Assembly: GCA_000231825.2 (NCBI GenBank)
Contig: JH720339.1
Coordinates: forward strand, 619,285 to 683,284
Length of the DNA stretch: 64,000 bases
Source of the DNA: Tetrahymena elliotti 4EA
Lineage: Eukaryota > Ciliophora > Oligohymenophorea > Hymenostomatida > Tetrahymenidae
Direction of reading: 5' to 3'
Positions 13,387 to 26,624 of the stretch are shown here, in pieces. How positions within the stretch are numbered: position 1 is the stretch's first letter; every line of letters begins with the position of its first letter. Under the pieces are notes generated by a model that was not told the origin of the DNA, ran no database searches, and saw only the letters and a list, made by a program, of their open reading frames with translations. A program made the translations under genes and the position numbers.

Positions 13387-16300
13387 ATGTTCAAAAAAAC
13401 TTATAAAGAATTATCCATAGTCTTTTTGATTTTCTGTCTCACTTCAGCTTTAACAACTGAGGTGGTTCAACTTCATAAAGAAAAGATTTATGAATATAAA
13501 AAAGCTGCTGGATCTCTAACTTATGAGATAAATGCAAATTTAGTTAAAGAAAAGGCAGAATATTTAATGTTAGAAGTAGAAAGCTTAACATAAAGATAGG
13601 ATATACAAATTTTTATTTCTCTTTAAGGAAAGGTCCCTCAAATCCAGAAAGATAGTGATGTAGTTTGTTCACATTACGAGTACGATGTGTGCCTTATTCC
13701 TGCAAGTTAGATTAAGTAATTAAATCCTAACTCTGATGATGTTAAAATCACATTCTCAATCAGCTGCAAAGAGGATTGTAGTTTTGAGCTTTATGCCTCA
13801 TATGAGAACTCTCTTCCTCTCCCAATGAGTAAATTATTTAGAGCACATCTTTATTAACTTATAAAGCTATTTCTATTGAAAAATTTATTATAAAACATAG
13901 ACGATGAAAAAATTTTGATTGTGAAGGAGTCTAATGATTTGGAAATTTAAATTGAAGTAGAGAACACTACAGAAAAACCAATAAATACTTTCATATTAAC
14001 TGCTGAATTATTAAATCCTGTAGAGATAGAGCACTACTTTAATATGAATATAGTATCCGAAGAGACTTCAAAAATAATATATTCAGCAAGTTAGCTTGGT
14101 TATGGCCCTATAAAAGGTAAATAAATAAATTGGCTTATTTAAATTAATTTTTTGATAGATTTTGATTTAATTGAAAAAGAAAAAGACCAGTAAATATATT
14201 TAATATTTTTCGATAGGTGTTTATGAAATAAGAGGTGATAAAATATGTAAAGGAAAATGCTAACTACGTTTATTAATCAATGCAAAAAAAGGTAGTTTAA
14301 TAAAAATTAACACATATGCTTATGATAAATTTAGAGAAATTGAACCATTTAAGATCTATCAAGATTAAGTTGAGGCCAATTCAGAATTAGTCATGAAGCT
14401 TGATCTTAACTACTTCAAAGAAATATAATACATAGATTTAAAGTAAAGAACTATAAATTTCTAACTAGTTCCTAAGTCTGGAACTTGCTCAATGAGTATT
14501 CATCCCTCTATCACTTAACCTGGGGATTCTAACAGCTACATGTTTAGATCAGAAGAAGAGAATGCCTAAGCCATAAGAATTCATTATGATTAACATAAAA
14601 GAGAAGAACATGTAATTAACATCTTGATTTTTTTCTAAAAAACAATAATAGATTAAATTTTTATCTTGTTCAATCATTAGCTTTTTTAAAATATTAGAGC
14701 ATTTTTTCAAGATTTTTTCTTCTTAAAACAAAAGGTTTATTGGATTAGTATTAGCACAAAGTAGAGTAGATGTGTTTTTAGTATCAAATCTGACTTTGTT
14801 GATAACTTAAATTAATAGATTACTATCAACCATCCAATTACTGGAAAGGCTGAAAAAGGAATTCCTGAATAATATAAACTAAATTTATTAGGAAATCACT
14901 CTCAAAAGGTGAAAGTTGTCCTCCATGGTAATAATCCATATGCTGAATTATATATCAAGATATGCTCAAGCAAAAATGACTGTGTTGTTTCTGTGTCAGA
15001 TGTATAAAAGAAAACTGGATTTCTCTCAAAGAATATTCCCTCTTCTTCCTAAAGCTAGATTGTGAAGTTCAACCACATTCCTTAGAATTGTCCTGATTAT
15101 AAAGACTATAATGAAGTCCATGATAGTATATTCATTTAAATTAAAATATTCAATAATTAAACAAATATTATATTTTCATAAAGGTTTCCCATCTTGCACT
15201 TACTTAATAATTGTGTATTCCCAACAAAAAGACTTCGAATACACAATAGAAGCTGTCTCTTCTAGCAAGTACATCAGACACATAACCTTGAGAGAAAATG
15301 AAAGCTTTTTTGATAGTGTTGAAGAACAAGAAGATAATATTTACAGAGTATTTATTAAATTTAAAAAACACATGAATTAATATCTTTTGATTAATTAAAA
15401 TAAAGTTTTAAGTTGTTGATAATTTAGATGAGATTAAGTTTGTTGTAAAAACTTTATTCGGAAAGATTACTGCTTCTGCATTTTTCTCAGCTGATAGTAC
15501 AAATGTTGATTTAGAAGATAAATAGTATCCTATCTAAGTTAGTTAATGGAATGAAATCTAATTTTAAAATCCAAAGATTGGATATTATTACATCAGTGTG
15601 CTTGGAAACAGTAAATTCTTGAAACAATTTTTATTTTTTCTATTTAAATTTAATTTATGTAATATACATACATATGAATAAATAATAGCTGATTCATAGT
15701 ATACTATCACCCCAGTAATTGAACGCCCGGAAAAGAGAGGAGAAATAAATATTCTTAAGTTAAAGTAGGATCTTCCATATTAAGTTATGGAGCAGTCAGC
15801 AAGCAAACTTTCTTACTTTGAAATTTCAATAACACACTTTGAAGACCAATACCCTGAAATTTGGGTCAAATTAGATTAAAACATCAATGAAGTAATTAAA
15901 TTGATTAAAATTTTAAACGAATATATTCATGAATTTTAATCTTTAGTATAAGATTTACATGACAAAAGATAGAGATTTGTTTATCTAAAGTAAGTTCTAA
16001 AACTTTGAATGGTAGTTCACTAATCATTTCAAAACGGACTTACACTTGGATTCTGAAGCTATTAGATCAATAGCAAAGAAGAAACTTTACATAATTGTTG
16101 TTCCTATTCATTAAGAGCTTTCTTAATTCTTTGTTATTAAATATCACTTCAGCTATGCTTATTCAATTTTAGATTATTCAAAACCAGCAAGAGGACACAT
16201 TTCTTCTTAAAGCGCTGTGCTTTACAAGATCCCTGTAATATTTTTGACAACAATCTTTAGATATAATCTAAAATTAATTTTGATCTAATTAATTAAAAAT

Positions 16301-19300
16301 AGATAAATGAGCCTAAGAATCTTTAAATTACTAAGACTGTGATCAACAGCAGATAGAACAACCTTAAAATATAATTAGATTTCAATGAGTTATTTAGTGG
16401 ACAAGCTACCTATTTTGATGAGTATTCAAATGATATAGCTTCTATTCCGTCAGAAACTATAGAAAAAGGCTGTTAAAGTTAAAATTCAGAAATTTGTTTC
16501 TTGTATATCAATCTATTATCAAGCAATGTAAATATTATTTAATGAATAAATTAAATTAAACTCTAATATTGTTAAAATTACTAAATAGGAATGCGATTAT
16601 TAGATCTAGGTTGATGAGTAAAAAGATGATACAACAATTATGGCTTATGATGGATATTCTAATATTTTACTAGTACCAGCTAAAATTACAAATCCTATAC
16701 ATGTTAACTATGTTATAAATAAACCTGAGACAGTGATAATAACCACATAGAATGTTAAAGGTTTATAGATCTGTGCAGTGATAGTTAACTCTTCTAGCTA
16801 ATTTGTAAATTTACTTTAATTTATATTTTTAAGTATTCATTTATTGTTAAAAAAGGAAATGCTAGATTATCCTTAACAAAATTCTTGCTAATACAAGTCT
16901 GATGATAAATAGTTCTATGATCATAGCTATATAAAGGTTCCCAAGAAAGATGTTGAAGAATTCTGTAAGTTTTCTGACCCTCGTTCAGTATGTGGACTTG
17001 ATATTTAAATTTTCTCTAATTAAGACTCAGATATTAGACAAAAGTTTAGACTTAGTATTAATTCAGGTGTTATGGAACTTCAAAAAGGAAAACCAATAGT
17101 TGGTCATGCTAGTCAATAAAGTATGGAATACTTTAAGTATATTAGTAAATCAGAAGATCCTATTAAGATTCATGTTTTACCTTTAGACTCATCAGATGTT
17201 GATGTTTTTGTTGTTTTTGGGGAAGAAAATGTAAAATTTTGTTATTTTTTCATTGATTAAATTAAATTTTTTAAATAAAAATAGAGACCTTTACCTTTCA
17301 AAGATTATGGATGGTCATTATAACTTCAAAGTAAAAATTTCTTCAAATGAATAAATTTATTTATTTATTTTATTTGTATAAAAATTAGACTATGATGATA
17401 ATATTTTAGAAATAAATTAACCATTAGAAATCTAAAATGGTTCTTTATAAGGAGTGTATGTGATTGGCATTTATTCTAAGTTTTCATATAGCAGATTCTA
17501 AATCACTATTACTTAAGAGATTTTACATGTCCAAGAGCTATACTAAAATAGTATTTACAACTATAAGTTAGCAGCAGTAACTAAATTTAAATTCTATTTT
17601 ATTTTTAATAATTTGTAATAATAATCAAAAAGAATAACGGATTGTATTTTGAGTATACTCCTCACCCTTCAGAGACAGAATTCACAGTGAAAATTATTCC
17701 TTAGTATGGAAATCCTAAAATAGCTGTTAATAAAATGAAGCTTGGTTTAATTGAAGCCTTTTCTTTACCTGATATTGCTGGAGGAAATTACTCAGTAAAT
17801 TCAATAAATTCTAAAAATTCATTTTAATTTTGTTGTTAAATTTAAAAGTTTACAAATAAATATGATCCTGAAAGTGAATAATTAAATGTTAAAATTTTGG
17901 ATTGTGATGATTGCACTTATTACATTTAAGTCTATTCATTCAACTAGAATAGTAAATTTTCTTTACAAATCTCTTCAACAGAATCACAGTTAATGTTGTA
18001 CAACTAAATATATTCTTATAAGTTTGATAACCAATACAAGACATAAAAGTTATTATATCATGTAAATCAATTTTAAATTCATTCTTTAACTTAGAAATTA
18101 ATTCCTTCTTTTAACATTTAGACTTAAGAGCAAGGATTTCTTGTACTAAACATGGAATACGGTGAAGCTGAGGTAAATGTAAATGTTAATGGAAAGAGTA
18201 CATTGTATAAGCTAATATACTTCATTGAAATTCCATATGGTCCAGGTTAGGATTTGTAGGTAAGCATTTCATGCTCTGAATGTTCTTTCTCAGTATAGGC
18301 AGTTTAGTTTGATGATTTATCTACTTACAAATTTGGGTAGTTAAAATATATAGCACTTGAGCACGATTAGGAAGCAAAAATCTAATTCTTTTTCAATCCT
18401 CAATCACCAGAAGAAATAGTAATTAGAATTTAATATTAAAATTTATTTTAATTTTAATTTTAAAAAAGCTTAAACTAAATTTGTTGGTTGAAAATTTTGT
18501 GAGTGATGAACATACTCTGTTGATGTATAAGCCAGAAGTTATTATATATTATATTAAAAAGAGATATGATGAATTTTAACTTGTTCCTTTTAAATTGCAT
18601 AAATTCCATGAAAGCTATTAACTTTCTTTCAAGGCTAAATAAGGGAAATATTAAATGAGATTAAAATGGCCAGTCAATCCTAAATACAATAATCTTTAAG
18701 ATAAATTATTTTTGAAGTTGTTTATGACTCTAAATGATTCTATTTTCTTGTAGCCCTATGTTCATTACTCAACACATTTAAAAGCAAACACTACTACAGA
18801 AATCGTCTAAAAGAAAATGCTTTCTACAGACTTAGCCGAGGTAAATTATAAAATAATCTTCATTTTTTTAAAAATTTATTAAATTAAAATAGAATGATAG
18901 TGGTTTGCAAATAGTCTTCCATGTTTGTTATGGAAAAATCAAGTCATTGGGAATAGTCAATTATTAGAATAACAAGTAAGAAGTTTCTCGTTCAGTTGTG
19001 CTTACAGAATACCCTAAAAACCTTTATCTTTATGAGTCTCATGAGAAATAAAGAGAAATTTTCTTTGAATTAAAGACAGATTAGTAAGAAACTTACTTCA
19101 ACATTCATTCTCAAAAGATCTCAAAAGGAGAAATCTCTCTCTATAAGATATTACAACTTCCTCAAGATTGTAAATTTATAATTATTAATTTCATTTTTAG
19201 TTATTTTAAAAATGAATAAAAAGTAATCACTTTTGAAGTTGATGATGATAAAGTTAATTTACACTTTGAAGGTGTGGGTATTTTAAGAGAGTATTCATTA

Positions 19301-19990
19301 TCACTTATGAAGCCAAAGATAAAGTATGAAGTCTATCTTTTCAAAAAAGTTCTAGATTTTGAAAATCAGTTATGTCCTTAAATTGATTTACTTGAGCTTG
19401 AAGATGGCATTAAAGATGGAGAACATTAAGATGTTTAAAAAGAATCTGGATTATTTATTACTCAATACATCAGTGATTAATTTAACCAAAATTATACTAT
19501 ATCTTTTGATAAAAAGAAACTTATAGAAGAAAGAGATTTCTCTAATTTCTATTTTACTGTATAGGCTAGTGTAGAATATAATAACTAGGAAGCTAAATTG
19601 ATGTATAATATTGAAAGAGTATATTCTGTAAACGAATTTAATGAATTGGGACAGTCAAAGTTTAACTATATACTATATTTAATCATAGCAGCATCTTTAG
19701 TAGTTATTGTAGTTTTAGCTATTCTTGTAAGAAGAAAAATGAAGTATGGTCTTCTACCTGAAACACATGATGTTTAACTAGAATAAGTTGGTTAATAGGA
19801 AGGCAGTTAAATAAAAGCTCCTAATCATGTAATATCTCCTAATGAAAGTATCCATATAGATAAAAATCTATAAGCTCAAAATCAACAAAATTTTATAAAA
19901 CCATCATCAATAGCTTCAATTAATCCTTCTTCATTAGTTTCTATACAAAATTCACAAAGAGTTTTGGGAAAAAATGAAAAGAATCTTTGA
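13387..19990 (+). CDS. Giant type I transmembrane protein
   Basis: Fifteen introns of 50-123 nt give 16 exons. Exons start at 13387, 14217, 14735, 15184, 15406, 15689, 15947, 16303, 16589, 16856, 17285, 17389, 17633, 17849, 18469 and 18893; TGA is at 19988-19990. Phases agree across all junctions and sum to about 1,875 aa. The N-terminus has a cleavable-type signal (IVFLIFCLTSALT). One membrane helix lies near the C-terminus (ILYLIIAASLVVIVVLAILV), followed by RRK and a roughly 90-residue polar tail, so topology is ectodomain outside. The ectodomain repeats a pattern of close cysteine pairs followed by beta-like strands: SCKEDCSFELYASY, CSSKNDCVVSVS, CDDCTYYIQVYSF, CSECSFSVQAVQF. This suggests several related beta-sandwich units. 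I do not recognise the family; it resembles the large uncharacterised surface proteins common in ciliates. Confidence 0.85.
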
Positions 19991-21107
19991 AGTATCTAGC
20001 TAGCTAGCTAATTAGATAGCTGTACAATATAAATCTAAGATATAATATTTAATCTATTTATAATATATTAGCAAATTTATTTTATTTGTTCAACTTTTAC
20101 TTCTTAAACTTTAGCAAGTTCATTTCCTAAAGTTTACATGATTATTTATTTATCTTAAAATTATTTTTTTAAAAGTATATTTATCTTAAAAATTTGAACA
20201 AATACTTATTTAAACTAATCTTAAAGTATTAAAGTAAAGCAAGAAGAGTAAATGTTCTTATATTTTCAATTAAATCAAAAATGTTTCAAATTAGTACTTT
20301 TTAATTGTTTTGATTCATTCCCATAAAATGGAAAATTATTACTAAGAAAATACTTAAAGCTTATTAATGTCCTTAAAAATTATTTATTTATTTGATAATT
20401 ATTAATTTTACTAATATGTATGCATGCAAATCCAATTTAGGAATTTTAAATTTAACAATAGCTACAATAATAAGCTATGAAAATTATATTAAATTTAAAA
20501 ATTTAAATAGATTTTAGAAAATTAATTGAGTGTTAATTGAAGCAAATGGAAATTTAAAATAATAATTTGATTTTAATTTTTATCATTTTATGTTTCTCTT
20601 TTCTTTGAAATTTAGAACAAAATTTCCAAAAAATTTAGTATCAGTATTTTATTTAATAATTCTAATTTGTTAAAAATAAGAAATCTCATCAGAAAATTTT
20701 GGGGTATTTCTAAAAATTATTTAAAACTAATTATTGAAGAGTCTATTAAAATAATAGATAATATTTTGTATTATATTCCAAAATTAGTTAAAAATAAAAT
20801 AGTATTTAAATAAATAAAAGAAAAATTTGAATCTTATTGTTTTATTAAGAATAAATGTTTCAGATGCAAACAAGAATTTAAACTTTCTATAAAATATTAC
20901 AAATATGAACTAATAAGAAAGTTATACATAAAAACAATATTTTTTATAATAATTTAAAAATTTCAAATTTTTCTTTTCTATTAACTTAATTTCCATAAAT
21001 TTTTTAAGTCAATTATTATAATCTTGTATTTATATTTTAGTTAATTAATATTTGTTGGCAACTTCAAAGAAATCTAAACATTTTTTAATTGTAGCTTATT
21101 AAAAACC
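19991..21107. other. Intergenic, 1.1 kb
   Basis: It starts with a short CTAGCTAGCTAGCTAATTAG tract (about 19997-20015) just after the stop of the membrane protein. The rest is AT-rich with nothing recognised. Confidence 0.55.
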
Positions 21108-22187
21108 ATGTTCTAACCTAATAGTATAAGAGCTTTAAGGGAGTTAAAATTAGATAAGGAATTAGAAAGAAATTCTATGTTGCAATAATAATAGAATAAT
21201 TCCTAGATAACTAATAAAAAGTCAAGAAGTGTTTCTAATTCTGAAATAAAGGATCCTTAAAGCAATTGTGATAGTAGCGATTTTAGTGAAGATGATGAGA
21301 TCTAGGCAAATCAAATAAGGCCTTAAACCACGGATGGATCATAAAAAAGAGGAGTAATGCAGAATAACTCAGAATATTTCTAAATGATGAAATAACTTTT
21401 AGAAAAAAATCCATACCACCCTATGAATTTTATTTTTGATCATAAAGATTTAATTTAGGATTTAAATTAGTTTATTTAGGAAACTAGATAATGGAGGGAA
21501 TAACAATAGAAGGAGTTAGAAGAATAGCTCTAAATGAATAAGTAAAGAGCTGCTACAAGTGTAGAGGAAAATGAAGAATTGTAGAAAAAAATTAAAGAAT
21601 AAAAGGAATTTGAAGAATATCTTGAATAAGTTTAATAAATATAAGAGTAGTATAACAAAGACATTAACAACTACCAAAAATATATGAAAACAACAGACGA
21701 AAAAGAAAATAAATCTAATACTAGTAGCTATTAAGTAAATAATTAAGATAGTAAATTACTTAAACAGATTGAAGACTCTAAGAAAAAAATATCTTAAATT
21801 AGTGATATTGAAGAATATCTATAAAAAGCTCAAATTGAAGTAGAATATAATAAAATTAAGTCTGAAACAGATAAAAACAAATAAATAAAAGACTATGAGA
21901 ATGATTTAAATTCAGATGCTAAAAAGTATGAAATGAATGAAGAAATTATGGTAGGAATTAGCGAATGGGAGAAGTAAGTTGACGAATTATTACTTAATTT
22001 AAACGAAAGTCCAAATGACATCACTCTATCTAGCAAATAAAGGATTCAGAGTGCTAGATAAAACCTTAAAAAAGATTATGCTCCTACCAACAATGATGAT
22101 TTAGATAAAGAATTAGAAGAGCTTGATAAGGAATTCCAAGAGCTAGAGGAAATGTTAGAGGATGCAACAACTTCTAACAAAAATTGA
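21108..22187 (+). CDS. Coiled-coil protein, function unknown
   Basis: Single exon of 359 aa, ATG 21108 to TGA 22185-22187. The first 100 residues are Gln/Ser-rich with an acidic patch (DSSDFSEDDEI). From about residue 120 the protein is a long run of charged heptads rich in Glu, Lys and Gln, ending in an acidic helix (DLDKELEELDKEFQELEEML). No membrane segment, signal or enzyme motif is present. Such proteins are frequent in the ciliate cytoskeleton and basal-body apparatus, but nothing here assigns it to either. Many Gln codons are TAA/TAG. The reading frame is certain from length and composition; homology is not. Confidence 0.78.
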
Positions 22188-23024
22188 AAAGGATAAAATT
22201 AATTATTATTTAATTTATTTGCTTTTCGATGTTCATGTCTATGTAAGTAAAATAATATATTATAATATAGTCTTAATTTTTTAATTAATAAAAATATTCC
22301 TTATTTATTAAAAATTATAATAAAAGAAAAAGAAAAAATATATAATAATTTTACTGACGTTTTTATTATTTTTCTAGTAATTTTTTTACATTAGCTTATA
22401 AATTTACTCAAACTTTTATTGATTTTGGCACATTATAATATGATTAATTTAAAAAATATATTTAAATTTAATCTAAAAAATGGTCTAAATTATGTGTTAA
22501 TTATTCGAGGTATTATGCGAAAATTATGATCCTTGCTAACCAATAAATTATTCAATAAACCAAATAATAAATTTTTTTTAGATAGTATTTGTGGTACTAA
22601 ATTTTTTTTGAAACCTTGTGATTTTAAATTTAACTCATAAATAGTGTTTAATATTTAATAGCTTTATTGATTACTTAATAATTAATTTTTTCAGCTTACT
22701 TTAAATCCTCAATTCCTACTACTTTTTAAATTATTAATAATTAAAACTCTCCTTATAGAAAGCAAGCTAATATACTAAAGGTAAAAAGAAATCTCAAAAA
22801 CTCTCTCAGCTAAGTATTAATAGTATAACTAATTAGCAGCTTCATATTTTATTTAATAGCCATTTAGCACATAAAATATAACAAAGTAATAACTGAATTA
22901 TTTTAGAATTATTTTTTTAGAAATTATTGTTCTTTTGATGTAATTCATATATTATGTCAAAAAGAAACTAGCAAATTCCAAAAAGGGATGTCATCTCAAT
23001 TATTTTTATTCATATTAATATAGA
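22188..23024. other. Intergenic
   Basis: AT-rich spacer upstream of the LRR gene. A short open stretch starting ATG TCA AAA (near 22953) is not used: it ends at a TGA in frame and does not join the LRR exons. Confidence 0.55.
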
Positions 23025-24720
23025 ATGCTCATATCATCTCTTCCTTAATTCAGAAAGTAATCATTTAACGATATAACTGAAATGCTCATTGATTTGAGGT
23101 ATGTTTATTTTTTTACTTTGATAAATATTGCTAAGAATCTTCTACTTTGATTTGACTAATCCTCTTATTATATATAATTCAGATTTAATTTACTTGGAAA
23201 TGAAGGAGCCAAATAGCTTGGAGAAGAGTTAAAAAAATGTAGAAATCTTACTGAAGTTTCTATTCTTTTGCAGTAAATATTTAGTTTTTTTGAATTTCAA
23301 AAAGAATATTTTAAGTTAGCTATATTCGTTAGCTTGTTAGCTTGTAAAAATCAACTATTGATCAATATCTAAATTAAATTTGGTTTTTTTGTTACAAAAT
23401 AAAAATTTTTTTAAATTATTAAATTTAGAAATAACTACATAAGTGAAGAAGGTGCCATTTAACTTGCTAGTGGGTTAAAATATCTTAACTAAGTCGAAAA
23501 TTTGCAATTATTTTTAAGGTAAATTTAATAAATAAATGTAAACTAAATAGAAATCAAATCTAAAATATTTAGATGGAACCAAATTGGAGAAAAAGGAACA
23601 AAGTAAATTGTAGAAAGTCTCAAGCTTTGTAAAAATTTGAAGAATCTTAAGATAGATTTCGGGTATATTATTATTGTTGTATTTTTTTTTACATTTTTTA
23701 ATAACAAACAAAACCTTTATTATTAAATTCATTTGCCTTAATTATTCTAATAAATCATTGTAAATATAGTTGTTCTAGAATTGGAAAGGTAGGTGCAAAA
23801 GAGCTAGCATAAATTTTCAGATAAACTAACAATGTAACTGACTTATGCATTGATTTGTGGTAATTAATTGACTTATAAATTTATCCTTTTTTAAACTAAA
23901 ATTTTAATTTAGAAAGGTTAAAAATAATAAAAAATGTAAAATAAATCTATTTACAATAATAAAACATATTAAATGAGACTAAAGCAATATTAATATTAAA
24001 ATTTGAATTAGGGGAAATTAGTTAGGACCAGAAGGTTTAAAATTTATTACAGAAGGACTTGGACACTGCCAAAATGTTACCAATCTCTCTGTATTTTTAA
24101 AGTAAATAATTTATTATAAAAATATAAAAGCTCGATTTATTGCTTGATTTAATTAATTTTATCAAATGCGGCTAAATTAATTAATATTTTCTTTTATTAA
24201 AGAGAAAATTCTATTGGTGCTACAGGAGTCTAGAACTTGGATAAAGTCCTTCTTGAATGCAAAAATTTGACCAAAGTTCATCTCGATTTATAGTAAACAA
24301 TCTTTAAATTTACTTAAGTAATCTAAATAATACCATTTTTTAAAGTTAAAATGACATCCAAAACGATGGTGCAATATAGCTTGGAAAAATCTTAGAAAGA
24401 TGTTAAAGATTTAATAATCTCGACATCAGTTTACAGTAATTGATTAATTAAATTATTTTTTTTTGCTTAATTTTTTCAACTATTTAGGAAAAACTCAATA
24501 AATATAGAAGGGGCGCAAGCTCTTTCTAAAAGCTTGAAAAAATGCAGCAGAATAAACATAATATCGCTAGATCTATCGTAATTTTATTTCTTTCATAAAT
24601 CTAATATTAAATTATTAACAAATAAATAGTGGAAATGATGTTTTTAATGATTAATTAACTACCATAAATAATAACCTAAAGAAAATGAGTAGACTTGTTA
24701 GCTTCTAAATTAAATTGTGA
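23025..24720 (+). CDS. Leucine-rich-repeat protein, one repeat per exon
   Basis: Exons: 23025-23098, then eight of exactly 90 nt (23183-23272, 23429-23518, 23573-23662, 23770-23859, 24012-24101, 24203-24292, 24346-24435, 24488-24577), and 24630-24720. Total 295 codons (294 aa). Every intron is phase 2 and falls at the same place in the repeat, after the L-x-L strand. Each 30-aa unit has the ribonuclease-inhibitor-like form N-x-I-G-x-x-G-A-x-x-L-x-x-x-L-x-x-C-x-N-L-T-x-L-x-I-x-L, for example LGNEGAKQLGEELKKCRNLT and IGATGVQNLDKVLLECKNLT. It should form a curved LRR solenoid for protein binding. There is no NACHT, kinase or membrane part. Introns are 52-156 nt and not obviously alike. The 25-residue N-terminal exon contains a partial repeat; its ATG is the first after an in-frame TGA. 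Confidence 0.88.
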
Positions 24721-25208
24721 TATAATTTAATGAAAAATAATAATAACTAAATTAAAAAGAATAAACAATGTGTATAAATTAATCTTTCAAATTAATTAAA
24801 AATTATCAGAATGCAATTATTTGCTAAATTCAGATAAAAATTAAAAAACTTGGTTTAAACATTTTATTAAAAGAAATCAATAATGAATGAGTTAGTTAAA
24901 ATAATGATGGAATTTACAAAAATTATTAAGAAAAATAAATTTATTTGTAAACAAATCTATTTTAAATTTCATATTTTCTTACATAATTTAATAGATCATT
25001 TTATATCTGATTGTACTAATTTAAGTAGTTGATAGATCATTTTATAACATATTTTAATTCAAAATTATTGTTGGTTTTTGCGCCTTATTTTAGATATTAA
25101 TTTTAATTATTTGTATCTTTTGATTATTTTGAATATTTTGTAGGCACAATTATTTTAAAGTGAATAAGAATTTTGTTTTAATAGGACATTTAAAATAGAT
25201 TATAATTA
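24721..25208. other. Intergenic
   Basis: AT-rich spacer between the LRR and ORC2 genes; nothing recognised. Confidence 0.55.
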
Positions 25209-26624
25209 ATGAAAAATACTTAATAGGAAAGACTTGATTATCAAAAATTATATGGTATTTAAAAGGACTACATTTCTTTATCTAAAGAAGAGAAAAAACA
25301 AAAAGTTGGAGATGAAGTTATTGATTTTGATAATAAAAACTTGATTAGTTATTTAGATGATAAGTATTAAGTAGAGGAAACTGAAAAAGTTAAAGAAGAC
25401 AAAGCTAAAGCTATTGTTAAAGCATGTTTTATGATTTAATCAGGATTTAATATTTGCTTTCATGGATATGGGTCTAAAAAGAGAATTATGTAAGAAATAT
25501 CAGAGTTTTATAATAACATGCCAAAATTAATCATTTAAGGATATTCTCCTGCAACCTCAGTTTAGCAAATTGTTAAAAAACTAAAGTATATTGTTACCAA
25601 GCTTACAGGAGAAAATTTTGGCTAGAAAAGAACTGAAGGTATTTTAGAGTACCTAAAATAATCAGAAGAGAATATGGAAAAGATTTCTTCATAATTTCCT
25701 TTTATTCTGATTATATTTCATAACATAGATTCTAAGCAATTTATTGATTAAGAATCTGTTAGAATACTATCTACAATTTTGAATTTACCATATGTGAAGG
25801 CCATTTGTAGTATTGATCATGTGAAGTATTCAATAGTTTTAACTTCTAAAATTATTGAAGGCTTCAACTTTAATTTTATAGAAGTGAACACACATGATTG
25901 TTATTTACCTGAATTTAAGGTTTTATAAAATACCTTTAACTAAAAAAAAGAAAAAGAAGGAGAGTCTCTTAAATATATTTTTAGAAGTTTAACAAAGGTT
26001 TAAAGAGATATTATATAATTTTTAGCAAAATATATTAAAGATAATTTAGATTAAAACCCAGGCTAATCAATCTAAATTAATGGATAAACTGAAGATGGAT
26101 AAATAATAGGTTTAACCTTAAAATAGTTAGTTGAGCTACTTATAGATGAAATGATTCTTAGCAGCGAATAGTAGTTAAAAGAAAACTTGCTTGAAATTCT
26201 TGATCATAAAGTTTTTATATCTGTAGATAGCTAATAAAAGACTTATTACACTATGAATTATAGCAAACCAGTTTTAGATAAAATTATAAATAATAAATTA
26301 GAAGAGGAAGAAGAGTAATTGCAATAGGAAGAGGAAAATGATTCTGTTAAAGACATGGAAGAAGAAAAATAAAAATTAACTAGTGAATAAAGCTGTTCTG
26401 AGAGTGAATAAGAAGAAGAAAAAATAAAAAATAAGAAAAAAACAAGAAAAGGAGGTAAAAAATAAAAAAGCAGCAGTAGCGAAAGCGAATCTTCTTATTC
26501 AGAAGATGAAAAACCCTAAAAAAATAAAAAAGCCACTGGGCATTCAAAGATAGGAAACAAAAAATAAAATAAAAAGAAACAAGGTTATGTCTCTGAAGAT
26601 AATGATGAAGATCAAGAAGATTGA
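25209..26624 (+). CDS. ORC2: Origin recognition complex subunit 2
   Basis: Single exon of 471 aa, ATG 25209 to TGA 26622-26624. ORC2 is a core subunit of the complex that marks replication origins and loads MCM helicase. Evidence: the ORC2 AAA+-like core begins near residue 70 with GFNICFHGYGSKKRIMQEI (the family's degenerate P-loop region, F-x-G-x-GSK), then LIIQGYSP, and the conserved FHNIDSKQF block (about residue 171). A winged-helix-like segment follows (TLKQLVELLIDEMIL). From about residue 365 the protein becomes a long acidic/Ser/Lys tail (SSSSESESSYSEDE and Lys-rich runs). In most eukaryotes the disordered part of ORC2 lies before the core, so a C-terminal tail is unusual. The first 65 residues are short and charged. 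No introns are needed. Confidence 0.86.

Noticed and set aside
15111..15380. A standard-code 89-codon ORF on the plus strand
   Set aside because: It reads through a 58-nt intron (15126-15183) and into another (15348-15405) of the giant membrane protein; only the middle is real exon.
15979..16015. A very short intron (22-37 nt) in the membrane protein gene
   Set aside because: A better model removes a normal 55-nt intron at 15892-15946, after which the frame runs on without any further gap.
22953..23098. An earlier ATG for the LRR gene
   Set aside because: That frame hits TGA before the first splice donor and does not join the repeat exons.
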